The notes beneath the pieces are model-generated. The model was not told where the DNA came from. It was given only the letters and a program-made list of their open reading frames with translations, and made no database searches. A stretch of DNA of 64,000 nt from JAJYIW01 sp963781665. Its GTDB lineage: Bacteria; Chloroflexota; Anaerolineae; Anaerolineales; Anaerolineaceae. How positions within the stretch are numbered: position 1 is the stretch's first letter; every line of letters begins with the position of its first letter. Below, one piece after another: positions 31,654 to 39,982 of this stretch. The position numbers and the translations under genes are program-made. The stretch is taken from positions 620,001 through 684,000 of the forward strand of contig CAWAGA010000002.1 of the NCBI GenBank assembly GCA_963781665.1, in the 5' to 3' direction.

Positions 31654-34071
31654 ATGGATCATATCGCCGGCGACCCAGGGCTATCCAGCCGCGAAGCTCA
31701 GTCCCGCCTGGATAAATACGGACGGAACGAGATCGTCTCGTCTGATCCCATCCGCTTCTACAAAATTGCCCTGGAAGAGATGCGCGAGCCAATGATCTTA
31801 CTGCTGCTTGCGACCGGGGTGATTTACAGCGTGATTGGCGGTCTGGGCGACGCCATCACCATCTTTGCGGTCATCATCCTGCTGGTATTGTTTGAAGTTT
31901 TTACCGAATATCGCGCCAAAAAAGCCATTTCATCTCTGGGGGAAATCACCGCGCCGAAATCGCACGTTCTCAGGGATGGGAAGGTGGCCAATATCGATAA
32001 TCTCCACATCGTCCCAGGCGACGTCCTGGTGCTTGCACCCGGCACCAGGGTCGCCGCCGATGCCCACCTGGAACGCTCAATCAGCCTGGAAATAGACGAG
32101 TCGCTGCTGACTGGTGAAACGCTCGGTGTGGATAAAAATGTCGGAGACGAGGTCTTTGCTGGGACAACTGTGGTAACCGGAGAAGGCAGGGCGATCGTCA
32201 CCGGCACCGGCCCTGCCACCCGACTCGGCAAGATTGCTGCCCAATTGCTAGAGATCAAGATAGCGCGCACGCCGCTGCAGTTGGCCATGCGCACATTGGC
32301 CGCCAAACTGGCGGTCGTAGCCCTTTTTCTTTCGGTTACGATTCCTTTAGCCGGCATTCTGCGTGGCCAGGACTGGAAGCTGATGGTCGTCACCGGCCTG
32401 GCATTGGCTTTCGCCACCATTCCGGAAGAGCTCCCTATTGTCATCACCCTCGTGCTTGGCCTCGGTGCTTACAATCTGTCGAAACAGAACTTCCTGGTCA
32501 AAAAAATCCGGGCGGCCGAAGCCATGGCCAACACCACCGTGATCGTTACCGACAAAACCGGGACGATCACGGAAGGCCAGATGAAGCTGGTCTCCCTTTT
32601 CCCAGGCGACCGGTTGGATATTCTCCAGTACGCGGCCGGATCCATCCCCGAGTTTGCCCAATCGCCGCTCGATATCGAAATTTTGCGCAAAGCCCGACAG
32701 GCCGGATTTAAGGATTTTCCCCAACCGGTGCGCGAACGGGGTCTACAAAATGGTCATAAAACAAAATGCATGCTCCGCCGCCAGGATGGTGCTCTCCGGT
32801 TGTATCTGAGCGGCGCCCCGGAAGAAGTTTTTGCGGCATGCCGCCACGTCCCGGAACAGGCCCGGATTGAGCTTGAACAGCAAACTCACTCAGGACGGCG
32901 GGTCATCGCTGTTGCTTCGAAAATGCTGGAGGCGAGCGAAGCCGACCTGGGATTCGACCGCATCGCCACCGGCCTGGACACAATCGGTTTGCTCTGTTTT
33001 GAGGATTCTCCCCGCCCGGGGGTCAAGGAAACCCTCTCCCAAGCAGCTGATGCTGGCATCCGCACCTTGATAGTCACTGGCGATCACCCGGCCACAGCCG
33101 CAGCTATCGCCTTCCAGGTTGGGATCGACGCTGGTCAGGTCCTGACTGGTGCGGAGCTCGATCGCATCGACGATTTATCTATGGGCGAGGTTCTTGAAAA
33201 GACCTCGGTTTTTGCCCGCACGACCCCTGAGCATAAATACCGGATCGTCTCGGCCCTTCAGAAGAACCACGAGATTGTAGCAGTAACCGGCGATGGCATC
33301 AACGACGTCCTGGCTTTGAAGGCTGCCAATATCGGCATCGCCATGGGCCTGCGCGGCACCGATGTAGCCCGTGAAGCCGCCGGTGCCATCCTGGCTGACG
33401 ATAATTACAGCACCCTCACCCAGGGAATCTTCGAAAGTCGGGCCTTGTTCGATAACCTGGTCAAAGGTATCAAATATTACCTGACAATCAAGCTAGCTTT
33501 GATCTTGATCTTTATCCTGCCTGTAGTTCTGGGATTGCCAATGCCCTTTTCTCCTATCCAGATCATCATCCTCGAGCTTTTCATGGACCTGGCTGCATCG
33601 GCCGGTTTTGTCACCGAACCCAAGGAAACGGATGTTTACACCCGCCCGCCGCGTGATCCGCAGCAGAATATCTTCAGTCGGGCCGTCTTGATCAATATGG
33701 TTGTCAAGAGCCTGGTTTTGTTTATGGCGGTCATTGCTGTATACCTTTACGCAGACTATACCGGCAGCAGCCTGATCGAATCCCAGACCTACACCTTTGC
33801 CGCCTGGATCGTTGGACATGTAGCCCTGGCTTTTATTTCACGCTCTGAAAAAGACAGCATTTTGACGATCGGATTATTCTCAAACCGTGCCATGAATGTC
33901 TGGGCCCTGGCTGCTGTAAGCTTCGTCCTGCTGGCAATCTACCTGCCGGAGATCAACCCTTTGGTCCACCTTGCACCCATTCCCTTGCCCCACCTGCTCC
34001 TCGTATGGGCCTTCGTTCTGGTTGTCGTTTCATCGCTTGAGCTGATGAAAAAAATCCTGACAAAGACCTGA
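31654..34071 (+). CDS. Cation-transporting P-type ATPase (type II)
   Basis: 805 residues. N-terminal cation ATPase domain ('GLSSREAQSRLDKYGRNEI'), A-domain loop 'LLTGETLGVDK' (usually TGES; here TGET), membrane motif 'PEELPIVITLVLGLG' in M4, phosphorylation site 'VTDKTGTIT', 'TGDHPATA' and hinge 'VTGDGINDVLALKAANIGIAMG', then C-terminal transmembrane helices. The PEELP signature groups it with Ca2+/Mn2+ or proton-type pumps rather than heavy-metal P1B pumps, which would carry CPx. The ion cannot be assigned. It follows the ChrB-like gene by 117 bases; no strong ribosome site precedes the chosen ATG. Confidence 0.88.
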   Translation: MDHIAGDPGLSSREAQSRLDKYGRNEIVSSDPIRFYKIALEEMREPMILLLLATGVIYSVIGGLGDAITIFAVIILLVLFEVFTEYRAKKAISSLGEITAPKSHVLRDGKVANIDNLHIVPGDVLVLAPGTRVAADAHLERSISLEIDESLLTGETLGVDKNVGDEVFAGTTVVTGEGRAIVTGTGPATRLGKIAAQLLEIKIARTPLQLAMRTLAAKLAVVALFLSVTIPLAGILRGQDWKLMVVTGLALAFATIPEELPIVITLVLGLGAYNLSKQNFLVKKIRAAEAMANTTVIVTDKTGTITEGQMKLVSLFPGDRLDILQYAAGSIPEFAQSPLDIEILRKARQAGFKDFPQPVRERGLQNGHKTKCMLRRQDGALRLYLSGAPEEVFAACRHVPEQARIELEQQTHSGRRVIAVASKMLEASEADLGFDRIATGLDTIGLLCFEDSPRPGVKETLSQAADAGIRTLIVTGDHPATAAAIAFQVGIDAGQVLTGAELDRIDDLSMGEVLEKTSVFARTTPEHKYRIVSALQKNHEIVAVTGDGINDVLALKAANIGIAMGLRGTDVAREAAGAILADDNYSTLTQGIFESRALFDNLVKGIKYYLTIKLALILIFILPVVLGLPMPFSPIQIIILELFMDLAASAGFVTEPKETDVYTRPPRDPQQNIFSRAVLINMVVKSLVLFMAVIAVYLYADYTGSSLIESQTYTFAAWIVGHVALAFISRSEKDSILTIGLFSNRAMNVWALAAVSFVLLAIYLPEINPLVHLAPIPLPHLLLVWAFVLVVVSSLELMKKILTKT

Positions 34072-34273
34072 TATGTAGGTGTATGGCGGCGCAGTGTCTT
34101 CACGATTTGCTTGACCCACACGCCTGCCGCCAACCGCCTGTTGGCACCAACTGGCCTTCCTCAACAAAACATGGGATAAGTTCTAGCAATCTTGGAATTT
34201 AAAAAGGCCATGTTAACCATGGGGCCGGCGCATAAAACAGGCATATCCCAAGGCTGAGCCTCTCCATTAACGC

Positions 34274-36115
34274 CTACGACACATCTTTTACGAGATAACT
34301 CCCGCCTCGTTCGAACCCCCTCGCCAGGTAATACTGGCGCGTGCCAACCGCAGCAATGACTGCCAGCCGTTTGTATCCATTTTGCCGGGCAATCGTTTCA
34401 GCCTCTTCGAGCAAGTGTGTCCCCAATCCGGCATGTTGAGCCGCACCTGAACGTTCAACCCCTACCGGTAGAGATTGCCCATAAACGTGTATTTCGCGGA
34501 TCAAGGCTGCCCCCTCCAGGTCGGGTAAAATGGTCTCCGGCTTGCGGATGAAGGCTTCTGCTCGCAGTTTCCGTTTTCGCTTTCCTTCTGTTCCTATCTT
34601 ATTAGCAGGTTGCCAGGGTGCTTCTTCCTCGGCAGGGGTTTGCTCGGGAGCAGGCGAACCATCCGCTTGTTTGGAATCCTGCTCGAGCCGAAATTTGGGC
34701 AGTGATAGCCGCAAATAACCTGCCACCTGATCGCCAGCGGTGATGTATGAAAGGAAGTGTTCCTCTGCATAAGCCGGAAAATAGATAAGATCATCCAGCC
34801 GCAGCGCTTCAGGGTCGACCGCTTGATTGCGTACCTCGCGGCAGCGCAAGCACTCACAATGCTGGCCGCGCCGCTTTAATTCAAGTTGAGCATCCTGGCG
34901 CAGGCTGGTGCGCCGGTTGCCTGCCACCACGTGGGTGGATGGGATATCACGGATAATCCGGTTGACCCGGCAATAGCGCGGGATAGACGGCTTGACATCC
35001 GCAATCAAATTGACCAGTTCGCCTTGGCTGTAGGGCTGGTATTCGCCCCGTTGCCAGTAACCGTAGAGGTCAGTGTTTTCCAGGAGCTGGCACGGATAAA
35101 TCTTAATCTCGTCCGGCGCCAGGCCCAGACCGTCTCTGGCTTCTTCCCACAAACGAAGAAAGTCCTCCCGATCGCTGTCCAGGGTCGCGCCTAAAAGGTT
35201 CGGCATCCAATGCAAAACGATCTTGAAACCGGCTGCCCGCAATAATGTGCAGGCTTGCAAAGTCTCTGCCGTGGAATGGCCACGCTGATTGAGCGCCAGA
35301 ACCCGGTCGTCCAGGCTTTGCGCCCCCATCTGCACTTTAGTAACACCCAGGTAGCGCAGCCATGCCAGCTCATTGGGCGTAATTTCATCCGGCCTGGTTT
35401 CGATCACCAATCCCACATTGCGGTGGGCGGCTGTTTCGTTGAACTGTTGTGCGGCAAGCAGCTCGCCGCTTTCTTGAATTTTTTCAATTGATACGTCGCC
35501 GGATGGAGGCATGCTCTGCGGTTCGAACCTGACCATTCGGTCGGCCCAAACGATGGTATCGGCCTCATTCATTGCATCGAAGCAGCGCTTGACAAACCAT
35601 TCCTGGTAATCGCGCCGGTAAGCGCTCCAGGTGCCTCCCAGGATGAGCAGCTCGATCTTATCGGTCGGGTGCCCGACCTGTTCCAGGGCATTGATGCGTG
35701 AGCGCACCTGATCATAAGGATCAAAACCATGTTGTAATCCCCGCCGCGCTCCCGGTTCGTCCGATAAGTAGCTTTTCGGCATCCGTTCTTCGGTCGGGCA
35801 GAAGATGCACTTGCCCGGGCAAGGATAGGGTTTGGTCAACACCGTCACCGTCGTTACCCCTGAAAGCGTTCGCACCGGCTTCATGCGGATGCGCGCCAAA
35901 AGGGAGGCATCTTCAGCGATTTCACCAGCCGTTACCATCTGGTGGTAAGCCGCAACCAGAACGTGTTTGGGCAAATAGCCACCCTCGGGCAGCGGATGGC
36001 GGCGCATGGCCTGCCAGACCTCTCTGCCCTGAATGATCTCAGCCAGCACTTCCCGGGCTGTGTTCAGCTTCTCGCCGGAATACTCTCTTGATTCAAACCA
36101 AATTGCAGGGTCCAT
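34274..36115 (-). CDS. Elp3-type tRNA uridine(34) acetyltransferase (radical SAM/GNAT)
   Basis: 613 residues. Radical SAM part with cluster cysteines in 'YPCPGKCIFCPTEERMP' (about 93-109), 'LILGGTWSAYRRDYQEWFV', 'GLVIETRPDEI' and 'KVQMGAQSLDDRVLALNQRGH', then a zinc-binding segment 'GQHCECLRCREV', and a C-terminal GNAT domain ('GAAQHAGLGTHLLEEAETIARQNGYKRLAVIAAVGTRQYYLARGF'). Elp3 makes the carboxymethyl-type modification at the tRNA wobble uridine; bacterial stand-alone forms are known, including a structurally studied one from the Chloroflexota genus Dehalococcoides. An ~40-residue charged insert lies before the GNAT part. Confidence 0.93.
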   Translation of the reverse strand: MDPAIWFESREYSGEKLNTAREVLAEIIQGREVWQAMRRHPLPEGGYLPKHVLVAAYHQMVTAGEIAEDASLLARIRMKPVRTLSGVTTVTVLTKPYPCPGKCIFCPTEERMPKSYLSDEPGARRGLQHGFDPYDQVRSRINALEQVGHPTDKIELLILGGTWSAYRRDYQEWFVKRCFDAMNEADTIVWADRMVRFEPQSMPPSGDVSIEKIQESGELLAAQQFNETAAHRNVGLVIETRPDEITPNELAWLRYLGVTKVQMGAQSLDDRVLALNQRGHSTAETLQACTLLRAAGFKIVLHWMPNLLGATLDSDREDFLRLWEEARDGLGLAPDEIKIYPCQLLENTDLYGYWQRGEYQPYSQGELVNLIADVKPSIPRYCRVNRIIRDIPSTHVVAGNRRTSLRQDAQLELKRRGQHCECLRCREVRNQAVDPEALRLDDLIYFPAYAEEHFLSYITAGDQVAGYLRLSLPKFRLEQDSKQADGSPAPEQTPAEEEAPWQPANKIGTEGKRKRKLRAEAFIRKPETILPDLEGAALIREIHVYGQSLPVGVERSGAAQHAGLGTHLLEEAETIARQNGYKRLAVIAAVGTRQYYLARGFERGGSYLVKDVS

Positions 36116-36204
36116 TACCCTGCAATTATACCTCCCCTTAATCTTCGTTTTTTGATACCAGTTATCAGAAAAGTCGCGCTAACTTGCCCCCACCTGACAA
36201 GGCG

Positions 36205-37545
36205 TCATTTGGTAATTTCCACCAGATTACGCCCGCCGCGCTTGGCCTGGTACAGAGCATTATCGGCATCGTCGATGATTTCAGTCAGGTTCGTGTAGGT
36301 CTGGTTGAGTGTCGCCAATCCAATGCTGACCGTGATACTGAGCTGGCCTTGATCGGTTTCGATCGGTGAACCGGCGATCGAATCTCGGATGCGGGTTGCC
36401 ACCTTCCTGGCGTTAGTCTCCTCGGTTTCGATCAGGAGGATAATGAACTCGTCTCCGCCATAACGGCCGATCAGGTCGATGTCTCGGATATTCCTTTTGG
36501 AGCGGGCTGCGATTTCCTTTAACATATGGTCTCCTGCCAGGTGACCATATTTATCGTTTACTTGCTTCAACAGGTCGATATCCAACATCGCGATTGTCAA
36601 AACGTGTCCAAAGCGCCGCGCCCGTTGGAATTCATGCTCGGCGAGCTCAAGAAAATATTCACGGCTGAAAAGCCCGGTCAAAAAATCGGTCTTGACTTTT
36701 TGTTCTAGGATCAGTGACCGTTCGAGCAGCTGTGCCCGTTGGATGGTCAACGCGGTCTGGTAGCTAATTGCTACTCCCGTTTGCACGTCATCCTGGTCGA
36801 ATGGCCGGGCCGAAGGATCGGTTTTGTAAACGTAGATCAGAGCCGCAACAGCACCTTCGATCAGGACCGGGACGCACAAGATCGAACGGATTTGTAAAAG
36901 CGTGGCGCTCTTGCTGGGCGCGTGGTTAACTTCAGATGCAAGATCTGGGATAATGACGACTGAACGCTGGTCAATCGCTTCGTGGGCAATCGAGGTTGGG
37001 AACCCTAATTCTTCAAGCTGTTCGAAATGATCTGCCAGGATGATCTCACACTTATCCGCTCCCATCGAAATTTGCATCAGTTTCGAGATTTCCTGGATAG
37101 CCAGGGGGAGGTCCAGGATGGTCGTCAGGCGGTTGGCTACCTCATAGAGCAAGACTGCGTTTTGATCGACTGCTTCGAGCACCAGGTCTTTCGTCAGCGG
37201 GCGCGTGCCCGACAGAGCATTAATTAGAGCCGAACCATCACCTTCTTCTCTTGAAATCACTCTGGCTTCGTGCTTACCGATCCGAATCACGTCGTTGTCA
37301 TGTAAGGTGGTCGGACCATTGATCCGTTCCCGGTTGACGTATGTGCCATTGGTACTTTTCAAGTCCTGGATGACCAGCACGCCATCGAGGTAATATATCT
37401 CAGCATGGACCCGGGACGCAGAATCATCGGCAATGACGATATCATTATCCGGTTTCCGGCCCATAGAGTTCTTTCCAGGTTTTATGATAAATTCAAGCGG
37501 AGCGGTCGATGGAGAACGGATATTAACGGTCCACATAATGTTCAC
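36205..37545 (-). CDS. FHA-GAF-GGDEF diguanylate cyclase
   Basis: 446 residues. FHA domain at ~20-95 ('NSMGRKPDNDIVIADDSASRVHAEI', 'DLKSTNGTYVN'), GAF domain at ~140-275 and a GGDEF domain at ~285-445 with an intact active site 'RYGGDEFIILL' and the product-inhibition I-site RDID five residues before GGDEF. It should make cyclic di-GMP in response to a phosphothreonine-protein partner (FHA) and a GAF ligand. No membrane segment, so it is cytoplasmic. It is divergent from a methyltransferase gene 117 bases away. Confidence 0.92.
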   Translation of the reverse strand: MNIMWTVNIRSPSTAPLEFIIKPGKNSMGRKPDNDIVIADDSASRVHAEIYYLDGVLVIQDLKSTNGTYVNRERINGPTTLHDNDVIRIGKHEARVISREEGDGSALINALSGTRPLTKDLVLEAVDQNAVLLYEVANRLTTILDLPLAIQEISKLMQISMGADKCEIILADHFEQLEELGFPTSIAHEAIDQRSVVIIPDLASEVNHAPSKSATLLQIRSILCVPVLIEGAVAALIYVYKTDPSARPFDQDDVQTGVAISYQTALTIQRAQLLERSLILEQKVKTDFLTGLFSREYFLELAEHEFQRARRFGHVLTIAMLDIDLLKQVNDKYGHLAGDHMLKEIAARSKRNIRDIDLIGRYGGDEFIILLIETEETNARKVATRIRDSIAGSPIETDQGQLSITVSIGLATLNQTYTNLTEIIDDADNALYQAKRGGRNLVEITK

Positions 37546-37662
37546 CTGATAGGTATTAAAATTCGAAAAAGGCTGAGGGTTCAGGCTTAAACGAGCGAAT
37601 TACAGGACAAGATGCAATAAACGTACCATCCGGTTAATAGTATACTCCCAATCAAACAGACC

Positions 37663-38388
37663 ATGGAAAAATTTCTTGAAGAACACCTCTTAGCACTCAA
37701 CGCCCGTTTTTATCGGGAAAATGCAGCCGGTTTTTCAGCAACCCGCCAGCGGCTTCAGCCTGGCGTCCAGCGGGTTGTCGCCCAATTATTAGCAGCCAAT
37801 CCCCCCCCCCGCCTGCTCGATCTGGGCTGTGGCAACGGCCAGTTGGCCCGTTACCTGGTGGAGCAAGGTTATCGCGGTAATTACCTGGGTTTAGACGCCA
37901 GCCAGGAGCTGCTCGCCGATGCCCGCCAGGCCAGCCCTTTTCGATTTATAGTCGCCGACCTTGCCAGCCCTGATTGGGACTCCGGTCTGGGTGAGGAACC
38001 ATTCGATGCCGTTCTGGCTTTTGCAGTCTTGCACCATTTGCCCGGCGCCCGGCTGCGCCTTGAAGTATTGAAGAGAGCCCGCAATCATCTGGTTAAACCC
38101 AGCGGCGTCTTGATCCATTCTGAATGGCAGATCAGCAGCAGCCCGCGTCTGGTTGATCGTATCCGTCCCTGGGAAGAAGCCGGTCTCAATCCTACCGATG
38201 TGGATCTTGGAGACCTTCTGGTCGATTGGCGCGCGCCCGGGCAGCCTGGTTTGCGTTACGTCCACCAATTCAGCGAGAGCGAGCTGTCAGATCTGGCTGC
38301 AGCCGCCCAATTCCGCATCCTTGAAACATTTTACTCCGACGGCCGCGAACATAACCTTGGCTTATACCAACTTTGGATTGCCAGTTAG
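37663..38388 (+). CDS. Class I SAM-dependent methyltransferase
   Basis: 241 residues. Motif I 'RLLDLGCGNGQLARYLVEQG' (about 52-71), motif II 'YLGLDASQELLADAR', motif IV 'FDAVLAFAVLHHLPG' and post-motif helices identify a small-molecule-type Rossmann methyltransferase. The substrate is unknown. A run of ten Cs (37801-37810) encodes the Pro-Pro-Pro-Arg just before motif I. The start is ATG 37663, without a clear ribosome site. The 3' end faces the convergent XdhC gene, seven bases away. Confidence 0.87.
   Translation: MEKFLEEHLLALNARFYRENAAGFSATRQRLQPGVQRVVAQLLAANPPPRLLDLGCGNGQLARYLVEQGYRGNYLGLDASQELLADARQASPFRFIVADLASPDWDSGLGEEPFDAVLAFAVLHHLPGARLRLEVLKRARNHLVKPSGVLIHSEWQISSSPRLVDRIRPWEEAGLNPTDVDLGDLLVDWRAPGQPGLRYVHQFSESELSDLAAAAQFRILETFYSDGREHNLGLYQLWIAS
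37801..37810 (+). repeat. Homopolymer of ten Cs inside the methyltransferase gene
   Basis: Ten consecutive Cs encode NPPPR just before the SAM-binding motif. In the sequence given the gene stays in frame. Tracts of this length slip easily, so gain or loss of one C would truncate the protein before its catalytic core. Confidence 0.85.
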
Positions 38389-38395
38389 CAGCAGC

Positions 38396-39475
38396 TCAAT
38401 TATTTACGTCGTGATCCATTTTCGCCCTGGCCTGGATCATCTCCGCCACGATGCTGATTCCGATCTCCTCCGGCGTCTCCGCCTCGATCGCCAACCCGAT
38501 TGGCGCGTGCACCCGGGCGATATCTGCATCGCCAAACCCCTCTTTGCGTAAGTCCTCGAAGATCATGGCGCACTTCCGCCGGCTTCCAATCATGCCGATG
38601 TACCCGGCTTTGGTCTTGAGCGCTTGAGCCAGCACTGTCCGGTCGTGGAGATGCCCGCGGGTGATGATCACGATGAAGCAGTCGGGATCGAAGGCATCGC
38701 GGTTCACCGCGTCATTGAAACCATCGAGGACGACCACCTCATCGGCCAGTGGAAAACGCTCGCGATTGGCATAATCCGCCCGGTCATCCAGAACCACAGT
38801 GTGAAAACCAACCGCCTGGGTAAATTCCGCCAGACTGCGCGACACATGCCCCGCCCCATAAATATAGACGGTCTTACCGCTGTCCAACGGCTCGACCATC
38901 ACCCTTTCCCTGCCAATCATTAAATGCCCTTGAGCTGAATTCTCTACATGCCGGCCACCTGGGTTCGACATCCCTTTGGAAGTTACTGCCTGGGCATCCA
39001 TCCCCTCTGGTAGTTTTCCAAGGACTTTCCCATCAACCTGGATCAATGCCGCTATCCCCCGCCGGTCCCCGCCTTCCAGTCTGGTTACCATCCATACCTT
39101 CTTGCGCCTGGTCAGGGCTTCCTGCAATCCCTTGACTACCGCCGCCAGATTTTCATCGCCAGAATCCATCCATTCGATCAGGACCTCCACCTCTCCCCCG
39201 CAAATTGCATCCATCGTGGCAGCATCCGTGCCGCTGAATAGAAAACTTTTCAAGACCGGTTGGTGAGTTTGGTTCACCTGCCTGGCTAATTCTTCCACCT
39301 GGGCTTCGAGGGTACCGCCGCCAATCGTACCCCGGGTAGATCCATCCGCCTGTACCACCATCCTGGCTCCAGCCGAGCGCGGCGCCGATCCATTGCGCGA
39401 TACCACCGTGGCCAGCACGAAAGCATCCCCTTTAGCAAAAAGACCGGACATTTCGTCAAAAAGTTGATTCATCAT
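38396..39475 (-). CDS. XdhC/CoxI-family protein
   Basis: 359 residues. The N-terminal XdhC_CoxI domain is clear ('FVLATVVSRNGSAPRSAGARMVVQADGSTRGTIGGGTLEAQVEELARQ'), as is the C-terminal Rossmann domain ('TVYIYGAGHVSRSLAEFTQAVGFHTVVLDDRADYANRERFP', 'YIGMIGSRRKCAMIFEDL'). XdhC proteins bind molybdenum cofactor, help to sulfurate it and hand it to xanthine dehydrogenase-type enzymes. No molybdenum hydroxylase gene is adjacent. Two ATGs in a row (39475, 39472) follow GGAGGACGC. Confidence 0.91.
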   Translation of the reverse strand: MMNQLFDEMSGLFAKGDAFVLATVVSRNGSAPRSAGARMVVQADGSTRGTIGGGTLEAQVEELARQVNQTHQPVLKSFLFSGTDAATMDAICGGEVEVLIEWMDSGDENLAAVVKGLQEALTRRKKVWMVTRLEGGDRRGIAALIQVDGKVLGKLPEGMDAQAVTSKGMSNPGGRHVENSAQGHLMIGRERVMVEPLDSGKTVYIYGAGHVSRSLAEFTQAVGFHTVVLDDRADYANRERFPLADEVVVLDGFNDAVNRDAFDPDCFIVIITRGHLHDRTVLAQALKTKAGYIGMIGSRRKCAMIFEDLRKEGFGDADIARVHAPIGLAIEAETPEEIGISIVAEMIQARAKMDHDVNN

Positions 39476-39620
39476 GCGTCCTCCTGGTGTTTGATTATAA
39501 TATCGTCACCGTTAATTGATCTTACAGCAATTCCCATAAACCGGGCACAGCAAGCCATTCCCATAAGCACTGAAACTGGAAATGATATAATCCATTTTAT
39601 TTTAAGCGAGGACAGTAACC

Positions 39621-39827
39621 ATGTGCGCATTCTGTGCAGCTATCCCTATCATTGGCGCCGTCGGAGCTAGAGCGCAGGCCAAACAGCAGCAGCAGGCAGA
39701 ATTTGCCAGAACCGAAGGTCGCCCATCGCGAAAACCAATCCCTGTGGGTCGGTTGACGGCTGTCGCCATTACCGGTTTAGTCGTTGGCTCCGTGGTATAC
39801 CACACCCATTCCGGAGTTTGGTTTTAG
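39621..39827 (+). CDS. Small predicted membrane protein
   Basis: 68 residues. A hydrophobic N-terminus with a CxxC-like start (MCAFCAAIPIIGAVGARAQ), a charged middle rich in Gln, Lys and Arg, and a hydrophobic C-terminal segment ('LTAVAITGLVVGSVVY'). GAGGACAG lies 7 bases before the ATG. No family is recognised. It is divergent from XdhC and is followed by a palindrome and a terminator-like hairpin, both signs of a real transcription unit. Confidence 0.55.
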   Translation: MCAFCAAIPIIGAVGARAQAKQQQQAEFARTEGRPSRKPIPVGRLTAVAITGLVVGSVVYHTHSGVWF

Positions 39828-39850
39828 GAAGTTCGAATTCCAGAAAAGAT

Positions 39851-39870
39851 GATGCGTTCGCAAACGCATC
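39851..39870. repeat. Perfect palindromic element, REP-like
   Basis: GATGCGTT-CGCA-AACGCATC: 8-bp perfect arms with a four-base centre, just downstream of the small membrane-protein gene. Short GC-rich palindromes of this kind in intergenic DNA are often dispersed repeats; no second copy was noticed in this window. It could also end transcription of the plus-strand gene. Confidence 0.5.
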
Positions 39871-39891
39871 CTACAATTCTAGAATAAATAA

Positions 39892-39920
39892 GGAGGGATG
39901 GCGTTTAAAACCATCCCTCC
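39892..39920 (-). terminator. Terminator of the HtrA-like gene
   Basis: GGAGGGATGG (39892-39901) and CCATCCCTCC (39911-39920) form a perfect 10-bp stem with a nine-base loop. On the minus strand it is followed by TTATTTATT, about 60 bases past the protease stop codon. Confidence 0.7.
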
Positions 39921-39982
39921 CATAGGTACAATCTACCTGTTACAACCTTTCAAACTTTAGCTGAAATCTTATTCCTTCTTTA

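Noticed and set aside
34886..36036. Several open plus-strand frames across the Elp3 gene
   Set aside because: All are shadows of a strongly conserved gene on the other strand.
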